A stretch of DNA of 64,000 nt from Alviniconcha marisindica (Eukaryota > Mollusca > Gastropoda > Provannidae). Shown one piece after another: positions 33,567 through 45,915 of the stretch. The notes beneath the pieces were generated by a model, which was given only the letters and a program-made list of their open reading frames with translations, did not search any database and was not told the origin of the DNA. Position 1 is the stretch's first letter; every line of letters starts with the position of its first letter. A program made the translations under genes and the position numbers. Location of the stretch: the NCBI GenBank assembly GCA_018857735.1, contig JABMCL010000565.1:36001-100000 (forward strand), in the 5' to 3' direction.

Positions 33567-33880
33567 GTGCGTGCGTGGTGTCGTGTGGTGCGTGCGTGCG
33601 TGCGTCGTGTTGCGTGAGTGCGTGTGCGTATGTGTGTGTGTGTGTGTGTGTGTGTGTTGATTGTATGTATTGTCAATTGTAGTATGTGTTGTATTGTGTG
33701 TGCGTGCATGTAGTGCGTGCGATAGTCGCGTGGTGAGTGAGTGAGTAGTGTTATGTGTGTGTTGTGTGTGTGTTGTGGTAGTTGTGCGTGCGTGCGTGCG
33801 TGCGTGCGTGCGTACTGAGTGTGTGTGTGTACATGTGTGTTGGGTGTGGGGGGGTGTGTGTGTGTAATGTGTGTGTGTGT
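33085..33880. repeat. (GT)n/(GCGT)n mixed microsatellite field
   Basis: Nearly 800 bases of GT and GCGT repeats with CT-rich and TGTGGT interruptions. The Cys-Val and His-Thr frames on either strand are spurious. Confidence 0.95.
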
Positions 33881-33965
33881 CCGCAGCGATAGTGGGGAGG
33901 GGAAGGGGGAGCAAGTCTGGAATGCTGGGTGTCTCGAAGGTGAAAGTTTGTCACTAATAAGCCTC

Positions 33966-33969
<4 letters not shown>

Positions 33970-34040
<71 letters not shown>
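33970..34040. repeat. (GA)n microsatellite
   Basis: About 70 bases of perfect GA followed by a G-run. Confidence 0.95.
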
Positions 34041-34047
<7 letters not shown>

Positions 34048-34048
<1 letters not shown>

Positions 34049-34151
34049 AATTATACCGCTGAAAACTCCTGTGCCGCCGTACTGCCCTGGACATGCTGGA
34101 GTGAAGGGAAATGACCGAGCGGGACGATTTCGCAATCCCGCAGACGGCTAG
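34048..34151 (+). pseudogene. Relic of a retrotransposon RNase H domain
   Basis: The frame reads PYCPGHAGVKGNDRAG, which matches the RNase H signature (W/C)xPGHxGVxGNExAD seen near the C-terminus of the RNase H of many non-LTR retrotransposons. The invariant Asp after 'RA' is Gly here, and the frame ends at a TAG 34149-34151; a one-base shift just after 'DRA' would place an Asp codon. It is therefore decayed and only about 30 codons remain, abutting a GA microsatellite on its 5' side. Confidence 0.55.
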
Positions 34152-34310
34152 TTCAAGGGCATACAGTCTGGGTGACAAATACAGGCTGAAGTTTGAAGAG
34201 TTGCTTCCCTTGCTTCAGACAATTCTGTAGCCGAGGTATAATTATATGGGGATACGTTTGTTTTTGTTTTTGTGTGTACCTTCCACCCACTCTTCCCCTG
34301 TTCCCCGTCT

Positions 34311-34365
34311 CTGATAAGCCGTATGTGTTTTCTTTGGACGTTAAGCAACATCAAAGAAGAAATCG
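34311..34365 (+). mobile_element. SINE 3'-end fragment, plus strand
   Basis: The reverse complement contains TGCTTAACGTCCAAAGAAAA and ACGGCTTATCAG, matching the 3' end of SINE copy b at 21000-21040. Confidence 0.5.
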
Positions 34366-34564
34366 TTTTTGTTTACGGTTAAGTTCAACCAAACTCGTAA
34401 CGACGGTGTGGTGAACAAGCGCTACTGTTGATCTGGTTTGCTGGGTTTGTTGTTGTTTTGTTTTGTTGCTTTTAAACAAATTTTACAGACATTTCGACCT
34501 TTCACGCTAGGTATGTTTCAGCTGAAAATGACTCATAATACTTATTATTTTATTATATGACACT

Positions 34565-34605
<41 letters not shown>

Positions 34606-35040
34606 GTTTTCTCGGTTCACTCAACTTCATTTCCCTCCAGTTCTCTTCCAATACACGCGGCCGGAAGTGGCGTGTGTCACGAGCAGTGAGTCAGACTTTT
34701 ATGTGATTTAATGAATTGCATTTCTCCCTCAGTGAGCTTCATGGTTTATGCTCGTTATTAACTATTAAACAACTAAGTTTATTAAGCTTTCAATATATAC
34801 AACTGACTTGTTACATTTTTCGTCGTTTGATGTTAGTTTCTGAAACTGTGTTTGTAATTCTAAGAACGAGCACTCGTGCTCAGGTGACTGGGTGTCAAAG
34901 ACCAAATAATGCTCCGCAACCTTGTCCTCTCCTCCCACCCCCCCCCCACCCCCCTGCCCTTCCCCCTCACCATTCACACACTCACAGGTACAAACACAAC
35001 ACTCAAGTGACAAAGAACCACAAATTAGCTTATCAACGGC
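34366..35040. other. Intergenic with a GA microsatellite
   Basis: A GA run lies at 34566-34602. Otherwise unique DNA with a C-rich patch (34930-34970) and no recognised gene. Confidence 0.45.
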
Positions 35041-35044
35041 ACGT

Positions 35045-35361
35045 CAGTCACCTCCTCGTGTTTGAAACTGAATGGCTGGATCAACGTAACGTGCGGACTT
35101 TATTCACAAGGGCTTTAACTTTCTGAACGAACCAACAGTGTTCTGCGGCAGTGCACCTCGATCGCATCTACACAAGACGAAGCCTGCGACACTGCATATG
35201 ACCCTCTACCGTGCGTGGGGAAAAAGAAGAGAGAGAGAGAGGAGAGAAAGAGACAGAGGGAGAGGAGAGAGAGACAGAGAGAGAAGGGAGAGACAGGGGA
35301 AAAAGGAACAGAAGAAGACAGACAGACAGAACAAAAGGGAACAGACAGAAAAACAAAGAAG

Positions 35362-35402
<41 letters not shown>

Positions 35403-35762
35403 AAGACAGACAGACAGACAGACAGACAAGGGGAGAGAGAGAGAAAGAGACAGACGCAGGCAGAAGACAGACAGACCGGCAGAAAAAGAGAGGAACCACA
35501 GAGACACAGAGACAGAGACACAGAGACACAGAGACACAGAGACAGACAGAGACAGACAGAGACAGAGACAGAGTCACCTCCTCGTGTTTGAAACTGAATG
35601 GCTGGATCAACGTAACGTGCGGACTTTATTCACAAGGGCTTTAACTTTCTGAACGAACCAACAGTGTTCTGCGGCAGTGCACCTCGATCGCATCTACACA
35701 AGACGAAGCCTGTGAACGCAAGACCCTCTACGGGAGAGAGAGAGAGGGGGAGAGGGGGAGAG

Positions 35763-35795
<33 letters not shown>

Positions 35796-36252
35796 GAGAC
35801 GAGAGAGAGGGGAGAAGAGAGAGAAAGGGGGAGAAGCAAAGAAGGGGGAAGAAGAGAAAACAGACAGAGCAGAGAAAAGACAAAAAGAAGAGAGAGAGGG
35901 GAAAAGAGAGGGGAGAGAGAGAGAGAGAGAAAAAGAGAAAAGAGAGAGACGACGAGAAAAAGAGGAAGAGAGAGAAGGGGAGAGAGAAAAGACAACAGAG
36001 ACAGAAAAAGAGAGAAAAAGAAAAAAAACAGGCAGCCAAAGAGACACAGAGAAAAGACAGACAGGAAGGACTGAGAGTCACCTCCTCGTGTTTGAAACTG
36101 AATGGCGGGATCAACGTAACGTGCGGACTTTATTCACAAGGGCTTTAACTTTCTGAACGAACCAACAGTGTTCTGCGGCAGTGCACCTCGATCGCATCTA
36201 CACAAGACGAAGCCTGGACACTGCATATGACCCTCTACCCTGCGTGAGGAAA

Positions 36253-36314
<62 letters not shown>

Positions 36315-36363
36315 AAGAAGACAGAAGACAGACAGACAGAGAGAGAGAGCAGAGAGAGAGAGA

Positions 36364-36396
<33 letters not shown>

Positions 36397-36441
36397 CAGA
36401 CAGACAGACAGACCGAACGACAAAAAACAACAGACCCAGAC

Positions 36442-36483
<42 letters not shown>

Positions 36484-36600
36484 AGAGGGAGAGACAGCAG
36501 ACCGACACGACAGAAGAAGAAAAAGACAGGCCGGAGACAGAAGAAAAGAGAGAGAAGAAGAAGGAGGGAGGGGGGGGCAGGCAGGCAGGCAGGCGTAGAC
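35045..36600. repeat. Three-copy 170-bp module separated by long purine tracts
   Basis: A unique module (AGTCACCTCCTCGTGTTTGA ... CATCTACACAAGACGAAGCC) occurs at about 35045-35217, 35572-35735 and 36075-36247, nearly identical each time. Each is followed by about 340 bases of A/G-only sequence with GA, GACA and GGAGA motifs. Spacing between modules is about 526 and 504 bases, so this is a tandem array whose purine part varies. Confidence 0.92.
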
Positions 36601-38130
36601 AGGGACAGAGTTCTTGGATCTCAACGTCCCTTCAGCCAAGTAGGGTAACCTCAGAATGTCACCCATTCAAAATTCTTTTATACTAGTTTCAAAAGCTATT
36701 CACAACGTATTTAGCACAAAATCAAAACACAGTATATCAAATCTCGCGCAAGTCTCTCTGTCTGTCTGTCTCTCTCTTTCAATCACGACATCTAGGTTCA
36801 GCCAATCAGAGCACAAGAGAAAGTTTAAAGGTAATTTCAAAATAATAAGCCTAGCTTTTTCTTCCCTTTTCAAGTTTAGTCACAACGGCTTTTTAACTCA
36901 TTCTACAGCAGTTCTCGGCCATTTTCTTCTTCTTTTCTTCTTCTGACAGTCCCATAATGCGACTCAGTCGTGTTTTCCTTTTTTTCTCTCTTCTTTTCTT
37001 TCTTTCTTTTAATGGCAAGAGGTGGGGCGTGGAAGGAGGAGGTTGGGGGTGGGATGGGGGTGGGGGTGGTGGAGGAGTATAACATTGGCCGTGACGGGCC
37101 GGTGGCACAGGCAGCGTGGGGGGAAAGCAAGCAAATCGGAGAAACGGAGGCGCGTGCATGTTATTGTCTCCCTTGATCGAAAGGATTGAAAGTGCTCTAA
37201 TCCTATTGTCAAATCCGCCAGCCCCCGGACAGATGGGCCCTTGCCGTCCTCTGTGTGCACAGTCCCTGGTCGTGGAGTAGTTATCGAAACTCCCCCCCCC
37301 CACCCTCCCTCCCCTCCACCCCTTCCCTTTCTTCCTTACCCCGTGTCCTCGGGATCTCGCCCTTCAAGCGATATTGCATTCTTCGGGTTACCCCCAGTAG
37401 CCCAGAGTCGGCTGGAGAATCAAGCCTGCGATCACTGTTATTTGACAATTTCCTGCCTCTGTCGTCCAGGTCAAACTTGATAACGCCGCTACTTCACTGC
37501 TAGCTAGGCTAACACTTTCTTCTTCATTCACTAACTCGTTGTGGGCGTAGGCTGCCGCGGATGCAGAAATTCGGGGGTTCAACCTCTCCGCCCCCCCCCC
37601 ACACCCCCGCCCCCACCATATAATAATTATCCTGCCTTTCCACCTTCTGTTGAAGAGAATCCGGAGCTGTTATTTGAGGTTTTCCTCTTTATAAAGTAGG
37701 TTTGAGTGCTTCGTTCGTTTGCTGCTTGGAATTCTGCTTCTCTGATTTCTGCCTTGCCGGCTCATTCCACTGCATTGTCCCCAGTCCTCTTTTGATCATT
37801 ATGTGGCGCGTGTCATACGGTGAATAATCAGACCTATGATTTAATGGATTCGCCCCCCCCCCCCCCCAATCCTCCCCACCACTTTCCCCGCTATGATATG
37901 ACCTTCGGTGTCGGCAGGGCGTTAAAAATTTATCAAGTAGTTGATTAATTCCTGGATTTTAACGTCCCGTCAACCGGAGAGGTCAACTCAGGATTAATGT
38001 TAAATAACCAAACATTTTGCACCGACATACTGTGTGGGAGTAGCTACCGCGGGACTCCAAGCTGTTCTCAATGCTTAGCGACCTAGATGCCCATCCCCCT
38101 TTTGGTATAGTTACGTTCCCTTTACACCCC
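36601..38130. other. Intergenic, no gene recognised
   Basis: Mostly unique DNA with C-runs (37291-37301, 37590-37600, 37853-37867). Around 37150-37240 the sequence is repeat-free and AT/GC balanced but has no frame with a known domain. Confidence 0.4.
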
Positions 38131-38139
38131 CCTTTCCCC

Positions 38140-38222
38140 CAAAATTTACCCCCCCCCCCCCCTCCCACCACCTCCCCCCCCCCCAACCCCCCCCCCCCCC
38201 CAAAAAAAAAGGAAGGAAAAAA
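38140..38222. repeat. C-rich and A-rich homopolymer patch
   Basis: C-runs separated by short spacers, then an A-run. Simple sequence. Confidence 0.9.
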
Positions 38223-38413
38223 AAAGTACTTAAAAAGCGTTTTGTTGTCACTGCAGCACTGAATGACTTGTTTCAACTTTCACCTTAAAAAATGACCATC
38301 GCGTTCACCGAAAATAAATTCAGCTCAATTCAAGATGGTATCTGTGTGCTCGGATAAGCCCATAGCCTTACCCCCTTTCAGAGTTTTTTCCCCCCCGTTG
38401 TCTTTAAAAATTT

Positions 38414-38763
38414 TGTGTGTGTGTGGGGTGTGTGTGTGTGTGGGGGGTGTGTGTGTGTGTGTGTGTGTTGTGTGTGTGTCCCATTCTCTATCTTCTCTAC
38501 GTGCGTGCGTCGTGCGTGCGTTCTTTTTCGTGCGTTCCCTGTTGTTGCCTTTTTTGTATGTGTGTGTTGTGTGTGGTGTGTGTGTGGTGTGGTGTTTGTT
38601 TCCCCCTTTTTGTCTTTCTTTCTGTCTCCGTCTTTCTGTCTCTGTCTGTCTGCCCAAAGCTTGCTTGGGGAAAAAACCAAATTATTTCTGTCTGTCTGTC
38701 TGTCTGTCTGTCTTTTGTCTGTCTCTCTGTCTCTGTCTTGTCTCTTCCCGTCTCTTCCTCTCT

Positions 38764-38811
<48 letters not shown>

Positions 38812-38812
38812 G
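38414..38812. repeat. GT, TCTG and CT simple repeats
   Basis: Broken GT at 38414-38600, TCTG at 38616-38760 and a CT run at 38764-38810. Overlapping long frames on both strands are repeat-driven. Confidence 0.9.
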
Positions 38813-39430
38813 CTGGAACCTGCACAGCAGCCACAACCTGGCTGGCGGAGACCGCTGGCGGCGGAAAGAACGAAAAGAACACTTACTCCTCCATGCCGCG
38901 ATCGAGGACCTCCCCAAGGCGAAGCCTCCGGTCAGCCTGCCAGCCGAGCGTCATTTGTCTTCAGCCCCTCTGATCCCTTTGTTTGGGCTCCCTAGCAGAT
39001 TTGTTAAAAGTAAGATGAACGCTGATTGCCCACTGACAGGATTTTTGCCGCGCTCTCTCGCCGCCTCGGCGACTGAAATGCTCTGGGTATTAGGAGAGGA
39101 GGTTCAGTGAGCTCGATTCGTGAGTCGCCGTTTTCTCTTTTTCGCGATCCTGATATGAAGGCGGATTACGAGGCCGCGGCGGGGGGACCTCGGTTCGGTC
39201 GGTTCGTTTTCGTTGACTTTGCGTGATCGTTGCGTTCGCCTTCGATCTGTTGCTGGGGCAGCCTGGGCCGGTAGCGTCAAGGTGAGCGTGATATTGGAGT
39301 GTGTGCTGACTCCTTGTTTTGTTTGGTTTGCCGCTGGGTCGCCCGTCTGTTGTGTGGTTACGGCGGGGGACGGAGAGAAGGACGAGGCATTTGAACAGCC
39401 AGGTTTTAAGGGAGAAGGTGATTGGGTTAT
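38813..39430. other. GC-richer unique segment, no gene recognised
   Basis: Three forward frames are open for parts of 38813-39110, one of them for about 98 codons to a TGA at 39108-39110. None has a domain I recognise and no splice sites stand out. An exon or regulatory DNA is possible but unsupported. Confidence 0.3.
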
Positions 39431-39439
39431 TGTGGCAGG

Positions 39440-40090
39440 GTTGAGGTTAGTGCCTTTTATCCACATAGGATGGATGAGGTGTCTGGGTCATAAAGGGAGG
39501 GTTGAGGTAAATGCCTGGGTCTACTTGCCACATAGGATAGACGATTTGCTTAGATCATCATCGGAGGGTTGAGGTAAATGCCTGGGTCTACATGCCACAT
39601 AGGATAGACGATTTGCTTAGATCATCATGGGAGGGTTGTGGTCAATGCCTGGGTCTACATGCCACATAGGATAGACGAGGTGCTTAGATCATCATGGGAG
39701 GGTTGTGGTCAATGCCTGGGTCTATATGCCACATAGGATGGATGAGGTGCTTGGGTGATCATAGGAGGGTTGCGGTCAATGCCTGGGTCTACATGGGATA
39801 GATGAGGTGCTTGGGTCACCATGGGACGGTTACGGTTGCCTGGGTGTATATGCCACATAGGATGGATGAGGTGCTTGGTGAGGTGCTTTCGTGGGAGGGA
39901 TCAGATGCCTGGGCCTTCTCGGGAAGGATGAGGCGCTCGGGCGTTCGTGGGAGAGATGAGATGCTCTGAAAGGGATGAGGTGCTTCGGTCCTCATGGGAA
40001 GGATGAGGTGCTGAGGCCTACCTGAAAGGGATGAGGTGCTTTGGTCCTCATGGTAGGGATGAGGTGCTGAGGCTTACCTGAAAAGGAGTA
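39440..40090. repeat. Minisatellite of about 66 bp decaying into about 36-bp units
   Basis: GGGAGGGTTGAGGTAAATGC, CTGGGTCTACATGCCACATA and GGATAGACGA..TGCTTAGATC repeat about six times (39440-39870). Shorter GGGATGAGGTGCT..GGTCCTC units then continue to about 40085. Confidence 0.88.
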
Positions 40091-41300
40091 TGTTTTTGGT
40101 TTCTTTTAATTTTGTTTGCTTCGAATTACGTTTCGAGTTACTTCGGCGCAGCCATGCTGTTTCACTCTTTACCAACGAAGAGCAGAGAAGGGTTGCATCA
40201 TGACGTACGTAACAGATACGTGTGTCACATGTATCTGCCTTGCTCGTTGCGTCAAAAATATACACTGCCAGATACTGCCGTGTTTTTGCGACTTTCATAC
40301 TCTAGCTGATTTGAAAAGAAAACTCTAGCTGATTTAAAAAAAAAAAAAAAAAAAAGCCAGAAAACTACAACGAGAGCCACTCCTATTGGTAGGAAAACGG
40401 ACCCCCCCCCCCCTCCACCCCCCCCACCCCCCCATCTCCGACCCCCCTCCCCCACAGGGTCCCCTTTAAATAATTCCGGCCTAGTTTAAATCCTAGAAAG
40501 ATATTTTTTAGCTACATTCCTCTTGGAGTCTTTCACAGCTAGATGTAGGCTACTTGTGCGCTGTGTGTTCTCGGCAGAGTCCTCCGCACTCTGATCCACT
40601 CACGGCCCGCCCCATGCACTGTTTGTGTCAGCAGACCTGTAGCCTAGTCGGGCAAACGGCCGCAAGGACGTTCAGCTGTCAACGGAGAAGGAAGTATGTG
40701 AGAGTGTGAAAAGGGGGTCAAAGTCTTAACGGATTACACCCCAGGTAAGACAACAGGTGTGAGAAAATGCAGTTCTGCCCTGCCGCTGGGAGGTTAGTGG
40801 AAAATTCGGGTATGGAATTCAATATGACGGTGACCCACCCGCCAATTGCAGGACTGGGTAGCGAGCGAGCCAAGGAGCGCCTAATAACAGCCCTCAGTCA
40901 AGGGGAATAAGTCACTTCGAAAAATACTCTCCAGCAGACGACAGTGGAAACCGCTTCGCGAAACGAGAGAATCTGCTTAGCTGCATGGGCGGGGCTGGTC
41001 ACAACGCCTGTAATTTCTAAGCCACGAGTTTGCGCTGGATTCGAACCTAAAACCTCTGTTTTCAGGCTGGATCATGACAGGAGGCAGAAAACGTATTAGC
41101 ATGGGAAAAAGGGAGTCAGGCACAGTGCCAGAAAAACACGACAACTTTCGTCTTTATTTCGGGTCGAAAATTACCCGTATCGGTAAATGCCAAGGCAAGA
41201 GAGGGGGCTTTGCGGTCCGAAGTGTCAGTGCCAAAATCACAGGTTAGGACTGTACGGCAGGGCAGGAAAAATATCACTGCTAATTTCTGTAACTCTAAAG
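40091..41300. other. Intergenic, no gene recognised
   Basis: Contains an A-run (40338-40355) and a C-rich patch (40400-40450). At 41035-41070 the minus strand reads AGGTTCGAATCC, a perfect box-B-like sequence, but I could not find a matching box A. Confidence 0.4.
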
Positions 41301-41315
41301 CGAAGACAGGGAGCC

Positions 41316-41340
41316 GGGGGGGGGGGGGGGGGGGGGGGGG

Positions 41341-41376
<36 letters not shown>

Positions 41377-41476
41377 AAATATTGTTCACATTCATATATT
41401 TAGGAATCACTTTTAGACTGGTATGCCAGAGACATTGTTCACATTCATATTTAGGAATCAATTTTAGATTGGTATG

Positions 41477-41524
<48 letters not shown>

Positions 41525-41579
41525 CCACTAAATATTGTTCACATTCATATTTAGGAATTAATTTTAGATCGGTATCGGG

Positions 41580-41646
<67 letters not shown>

Positions 41647-41684
41647 CTGACTGGCTGACTGACTGACTGACTGACTGACTGAAC
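41316..41684. repeat. Three-copy AATATTGTTCACATTCAT module with GA tracts and GACT run
   Basis: After a poly-G run (41318-41340), a module containing TTGTTCACATTCATAT, TTAGGAATCA and TTTTAGA.TGGTATGCCAGA occurs three times (about 41380, 41433 and 41532). GA runs follow the second and third and precede the first. It ends with a GACT tetranucleotide run at 41643-41680. The organisation resembles the unique-module-plus-purine array at 35-36.6 kb. Confidence 0.88.
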
Positions 41685-41850
41685 TTTATTACGCAAGGAT
41701 AAAGGTTTAGGCACGAATGCCTTTCGGGCAACCTGTCCTTGATACAGTTACAACACAACCAAGTCGTACAACAAAACTTAGTAATAATAATAAAACATTG
41801 TAACAGTAACTTAGAACTAAAATAATAAACTTAGTAATAATAAAACATGG
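41680..41850. repeat. Possible retroelement 3' end
   Basis: AACTTTATTACGCAAGGATAA and a short inverted AAGGTTTAGGCACGAATGCC context, followed by AATAATAATAAAAC short repeats. The layout is like other TTTATT-type ends, but I cannot assign a family. Confidence 0.35.
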
Positions 41851-42082
41851 ACATTATAAGAAAGGAAAAAAAGCGAGCAACAAGAGGGGGTGCGGGGGGC
41901 GGGGGTGTCTGTGGGGGGCGGGGACGTGGTGGGGAGGGAAGGGAAGAGAATACAAAAGAAAAATATTACGAAACGGGAGCCAGATGGAAGTAGCTAATTA
42001 AACTTTCACAGTTAGGGAATACATAGTTTAACATACATATGTCTCTAAAGTAAGAGAGTCAGAGAGAATGGGGGAGGAGGGA

Positions 42083-42335
<253 letters not shown>

Positions 42336-42780
42336 CCACTCGAAATGACTCATACTAATAATTTATAATTTAGATCTGACTGTACTAGTCATCCGTAGAG
42401 CGGAACGGCTCGTTATTAATCAAACCGAACTGCATTCAGAATGAAACGATTACTTTGCTGTTGCTCTATTAAACTCGTTGGGTCATGCAAATAGCCTGTG
42501 CGTGCAGAGGCCGGGGTGATTGTAGGGGTAGGGGCGAGTTAACTGCATAATTATCTATTCGTTCATCACTGTTGTATAACAATCTGTCACGCCTGCTAAT
42601 CCTGAACATGCATTCTCTTCAGTAATACTTGTGCGCTTGGGGCATTAACTCAGCAAGTTGCTGCGCTCTGTTAGACAGTGAAATCTTTCTTACATGCGCT
42701 GAGCTTTCGCTTGTTTGTTTGTTTGTTGTGGGTGTGGGTGTGATGGGGCAGGATGAAAATAGTGATAATTAAACTGTTGC
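42336..42780. other. Intergenic, no gene recognised
   Basis: Unique AT/GC-balanced DNA. Nothing identified. Confidence 0.45.
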
Positions 42781-42975
42781 CGTTGTTTTTGGTGTTGGTG
42801 TTGTGTGTGGGTGTGTGTTGTGTGTGTGTTGGGGTGTGTGGTTTTTTGTGTGGTGGTGTTGGTGTGGTGTGGTGTGTTTTGTGTGGGGGGTGTGTGTGTT
42901 GTGGTGTTTGTGTGTGTGCGTGTGGTGGGGTGGTTGTGTGTGTTGGGGGGGGGGTGGGGATGGGGGGGATGGAAT
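42781..42975. repeat. Degenerate GT/GGT-rich tract
   Basis: GTTGTGTG, GGTGTG and G-run variants. Cys-Val-Gly frames only. Confidence 0.85.
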
Positions 42976-43054
42976 TAGGGTAGTGTAAAAATTTTTTTTT
43001 TCCTTTATTATTCTCCCCTTCCTTACGGCACATTACTTTAATTTTGGGGTGTGT

Positions 43055-43110
43055 GTGTTTATATATATATATATATATATAAATATTTTATATATATATA
43101 TAATAAAAAA
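43055..43110. repeat. (AT)n tracts
   Basis: TA runs at 43060-43080 and 43090-43102. Confidence 0.85.
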
Positions 43111-43164
43111 AAATATTTTTGTTTTTCTTTAATATTTTCTTTAAACCTTATCTTTATTATTTTG

Positions 43165-43285
43165 TTTTCATTTAGAAAATGTTGGAGAGTGTTGTAAAGC
43201 GCAGTGAGTTTGTGTACATCAGAGAATAGCGCTATACAAAAGTCACCTATTATTATAATTTTTATTTATTATTAATGCGTCATAT
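43165..43285 (+). repeat. Retroelement tail with TAAAGCGC...AGCGCTATAC end
   Basis: TTGTAAAGCGCAGTGAGTTT, then AGAATAGCGCTATACAAA and a TATTATTATAATTT tail. This AAAGCGC/GCGCTATA pair followed by ATT short repeats is the common 3' end of SINE/LINE elements in marine invertebrates. Related, in reverse, to 18745-18800 and 53035-53105. Confidence 0.6.
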
Positions 43286-45110
43286 GTCAGTCATATTAAT
43301 CTGTGTGATACTGTTTAGAGTGTATTTCCATCGGCAAAATATATTTTGTTTAAATTAAAGGCTACTTGTTATTTTAACCTTGCCTGTGCTATTTCACCTT
43401 TTAAACTGGAAACCCTTTTTGCATGTGATTTGTTTTTGTTTGTTATTCTTGAACCTTTTTATCTTGTTAGGGGTTTTTTTTTTTTGTTTTTTCTGTGAAT
43501 TTTTACTGTAGATTTTGTTTCTTTTTTTTTTTTTCTGTGAACCTTTTAGGTGTTTTTTTTCTTTTTTTATTTGAACCCCCTTTTTGCTTTTGATTTGTTT
43601 CTTTGTTTTTTTCTGTAAAATTTTTATCGTTAAATTTTTTTTTCTTTTTTGTTTTTCTGGAACTTTTTATGGGTAATTTTGGTTCTTTTTTTGTTATTTG
43701 TAACTTTTTATCATGTGATTTTGTTTCTTTTTTTTTTTATTCTGTGAAATTTTAATCTTTAATTTTGTTTCTTTTTTTTTTTTTGAATTTTAATTAATTT
43801 TTTTTTTGTTTTTATTCTTTAACTGTTTTTGTTTATTTTGTTGTTTTTTTGTTATTTTTTTTTTTAAAATTGTTTGTTTGTTTGTTTGTTTTCTTGAATT
43901 TTATATTGATTTGTTTTTTTTGTTTTTTTTCTTTTTTTCTTAGATTTTGTTGTTGTTTTTTTATTCTGTGAACTTTTTTGCTTAGATTTTTTTTTTGTTT
44001 GTTATTTTGTGACCTTTTTTTTGAATTTTGTTTTGTTTGTTTTCTGTGAACTTTTTTTTGCATGTTTTTTTTCTTTGTTTTTATTTTGTGAACTTTTATG
44101 CATGTAGATTTTGTTTTCTTTGTTTGTTATCTGTGACTTTTTTTCATGTAATTTGTTTCTTTGTTTGTTATTGTAACTTTTTATCATTTTTGATTTTTTC
44201 TTGTTTTTTTTATTCTTGAACTTTTTTTCATGTAGATTTTGTTTTTTTGTTTTTATTTTCTTTTTAACTTTTTTTTTTTTTTAAAACCTTTTTTGATTTT
44301 TTTGTTTCTTTGTTTGTTATTCTGTGAACCTTTTATCTGAGTTTTTTTTCTTTTTTTTATTCTTGTTTTTATACATGTAGATTTTGTTTTTTTGTTTGTT
44401 TTTTGTAAAACCCTTTTTTGCAGTAGATTTTGTTTCTTTTTTTTTTTTTTCTTTGGGAAATTTTTTTTACATGAATTTTTTTTTTTTTGTTTGTTATTCT
44501 GTGAACTTTTTATCATGTAGATTTTTTTCTTTGTTTGTTATTCTGGAACCTTTTTTTGCATGTAGGGATTTTTTTGTTTCTTTTTTTTTTTTTTGTTATT
44601 CTGTGAACTTTTTATACATGAGATTTTGTTTCTTTGTTTTTTATTCTGTGAACTTTTTATGCATGTAGATTTTTTTCTTTTTTGTTATTTGGAATTTTAT
44701 CATTAATTTTTTTCTTTTTTTTTTTTGTGCTGTTTAACTGAATTTTGTTTTTTGTTTTTATTCCTGGAAATCAGAGTTTTGTTGTTTTTTGTATTTTGGG
44801 AAAAACATGTAGATTTTGTTTCTTTGATTGTTATTCTGTGACCGTTTTATATATGTAGATTTTGTTTCTTTGTTTGTTATTGTGTGATCTTTTTATACAT
44901 GTAGATTTTGTTTCTATCTTTGTTATTCTGTAAACTTTTTTATACATGCAGATTTTGTTTTTGTTTGTTATTCTGTGAACTTTTTACACATGTAGACTTT
45001 GTTTCTTTGTTTGTTTGTTATTCATGTGTGGCACCCACGTTTTCCTTTGAATGGAATAAAGAAGTATTTGACTTGACAGACTTGTTTGTTACTCATGTGT
45101 GGCACCAGCG
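43286..45110. repeat. Degenerate T-rich minisatellite of about 48 bp
   Basis: The clean unit, seen at about 44815-45015, contains CATGTAGATTTTGTTTCTTT then GTTTGTTATTCTGTGAAC. Going left the same words persist but lose bases and gain T-runs, so 43440-44760 looks like the same array with many homopolymer indels. Lys/Asn- and Phe-rich frames are artefacts. Confidence 0.8.
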
Positions 45111-45339
45111 TTTTCATTTGAATAGAATAAAGACGCACTTGACTTGAAAACATCAACAGCACCACAAGCTGCAGAGCAGCAAACAGTCACGCAGTGTCGT
45201 GTGTCACTTGTAAACAACACATCGTTGTCTTCGCGGAAACATTTAACCATACAGTTCAGTCAGCGGGATGTATAAGATGAAAGAAGACCACCCCTCTGTC
45301 TCTCTCTGTGTGTGTCTGTCTGCCCTTTTTTTCTCTTTT

Positions 45340-45362
45340 TTTCTTCTTCTCCCTTTTTTTTT

Positions 45363-45393
<31 letters not shown>

Positions 45394-45752
45394 CTCTTTC
45401 CCCCCCTTTTTTTTTTTTTTTTTTCCCCCCCCCCTTTTTTTTTTTCCCCTTTTTTTTCTTCCCCCCCCCCTTTCCCCCCCCCCCCCCCTTCCCCCCCCCC
45501 CCCCCAAAAAACCCCCCCCCACCCCCCCCCCCAACCCCCAAAAAAACCCCCCCAAAAAAAAAAAAATTTTTTTCCCCCCAAAAAAAAAAACCCCCCCCCC
45601 CCCCCCAAAAAAACCCCCCCCAAACCCCCCCCCCCCCCCCCCCAAAAAACCCCCCCAAAAACCCCTAAAAAAACCCCCCCCCCCCCCCCCCCCAAAAACC
45701 CCCCCCCCCAAAAAAAAAACCCAAAAAAAAACCCCCCCCCCCCCCCAAAAAA

Positions 45753-45809
<57 letters not shown>

Positions 45810-45815
45810 CCCCCT

Positions 45816-45849
<34 letters not shown>

Positions 45850-45915
45850 ACCCCCCCCTTTTCCGGGGGCCCCCCCCCCCCCCCCCCCCCCCACCTCCGC
45901 CCCCCCCCTTTTTCA
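45340..45915. repeat. Homopolymer field of T, C and A runs
   Basis: Nearly 600 bases made only of T/C, then C/A runs. No biological feature is readable; sequence quality here is doubtful. Confidence 0.9.

Noticed and set aside
41035..41070. Perfect box-B-like GGTTCGAATCC on the minus strand, as a possible tRNA gene
   Set aside because: No box A at the right distance and no cloverleaf could be drawn by eye.
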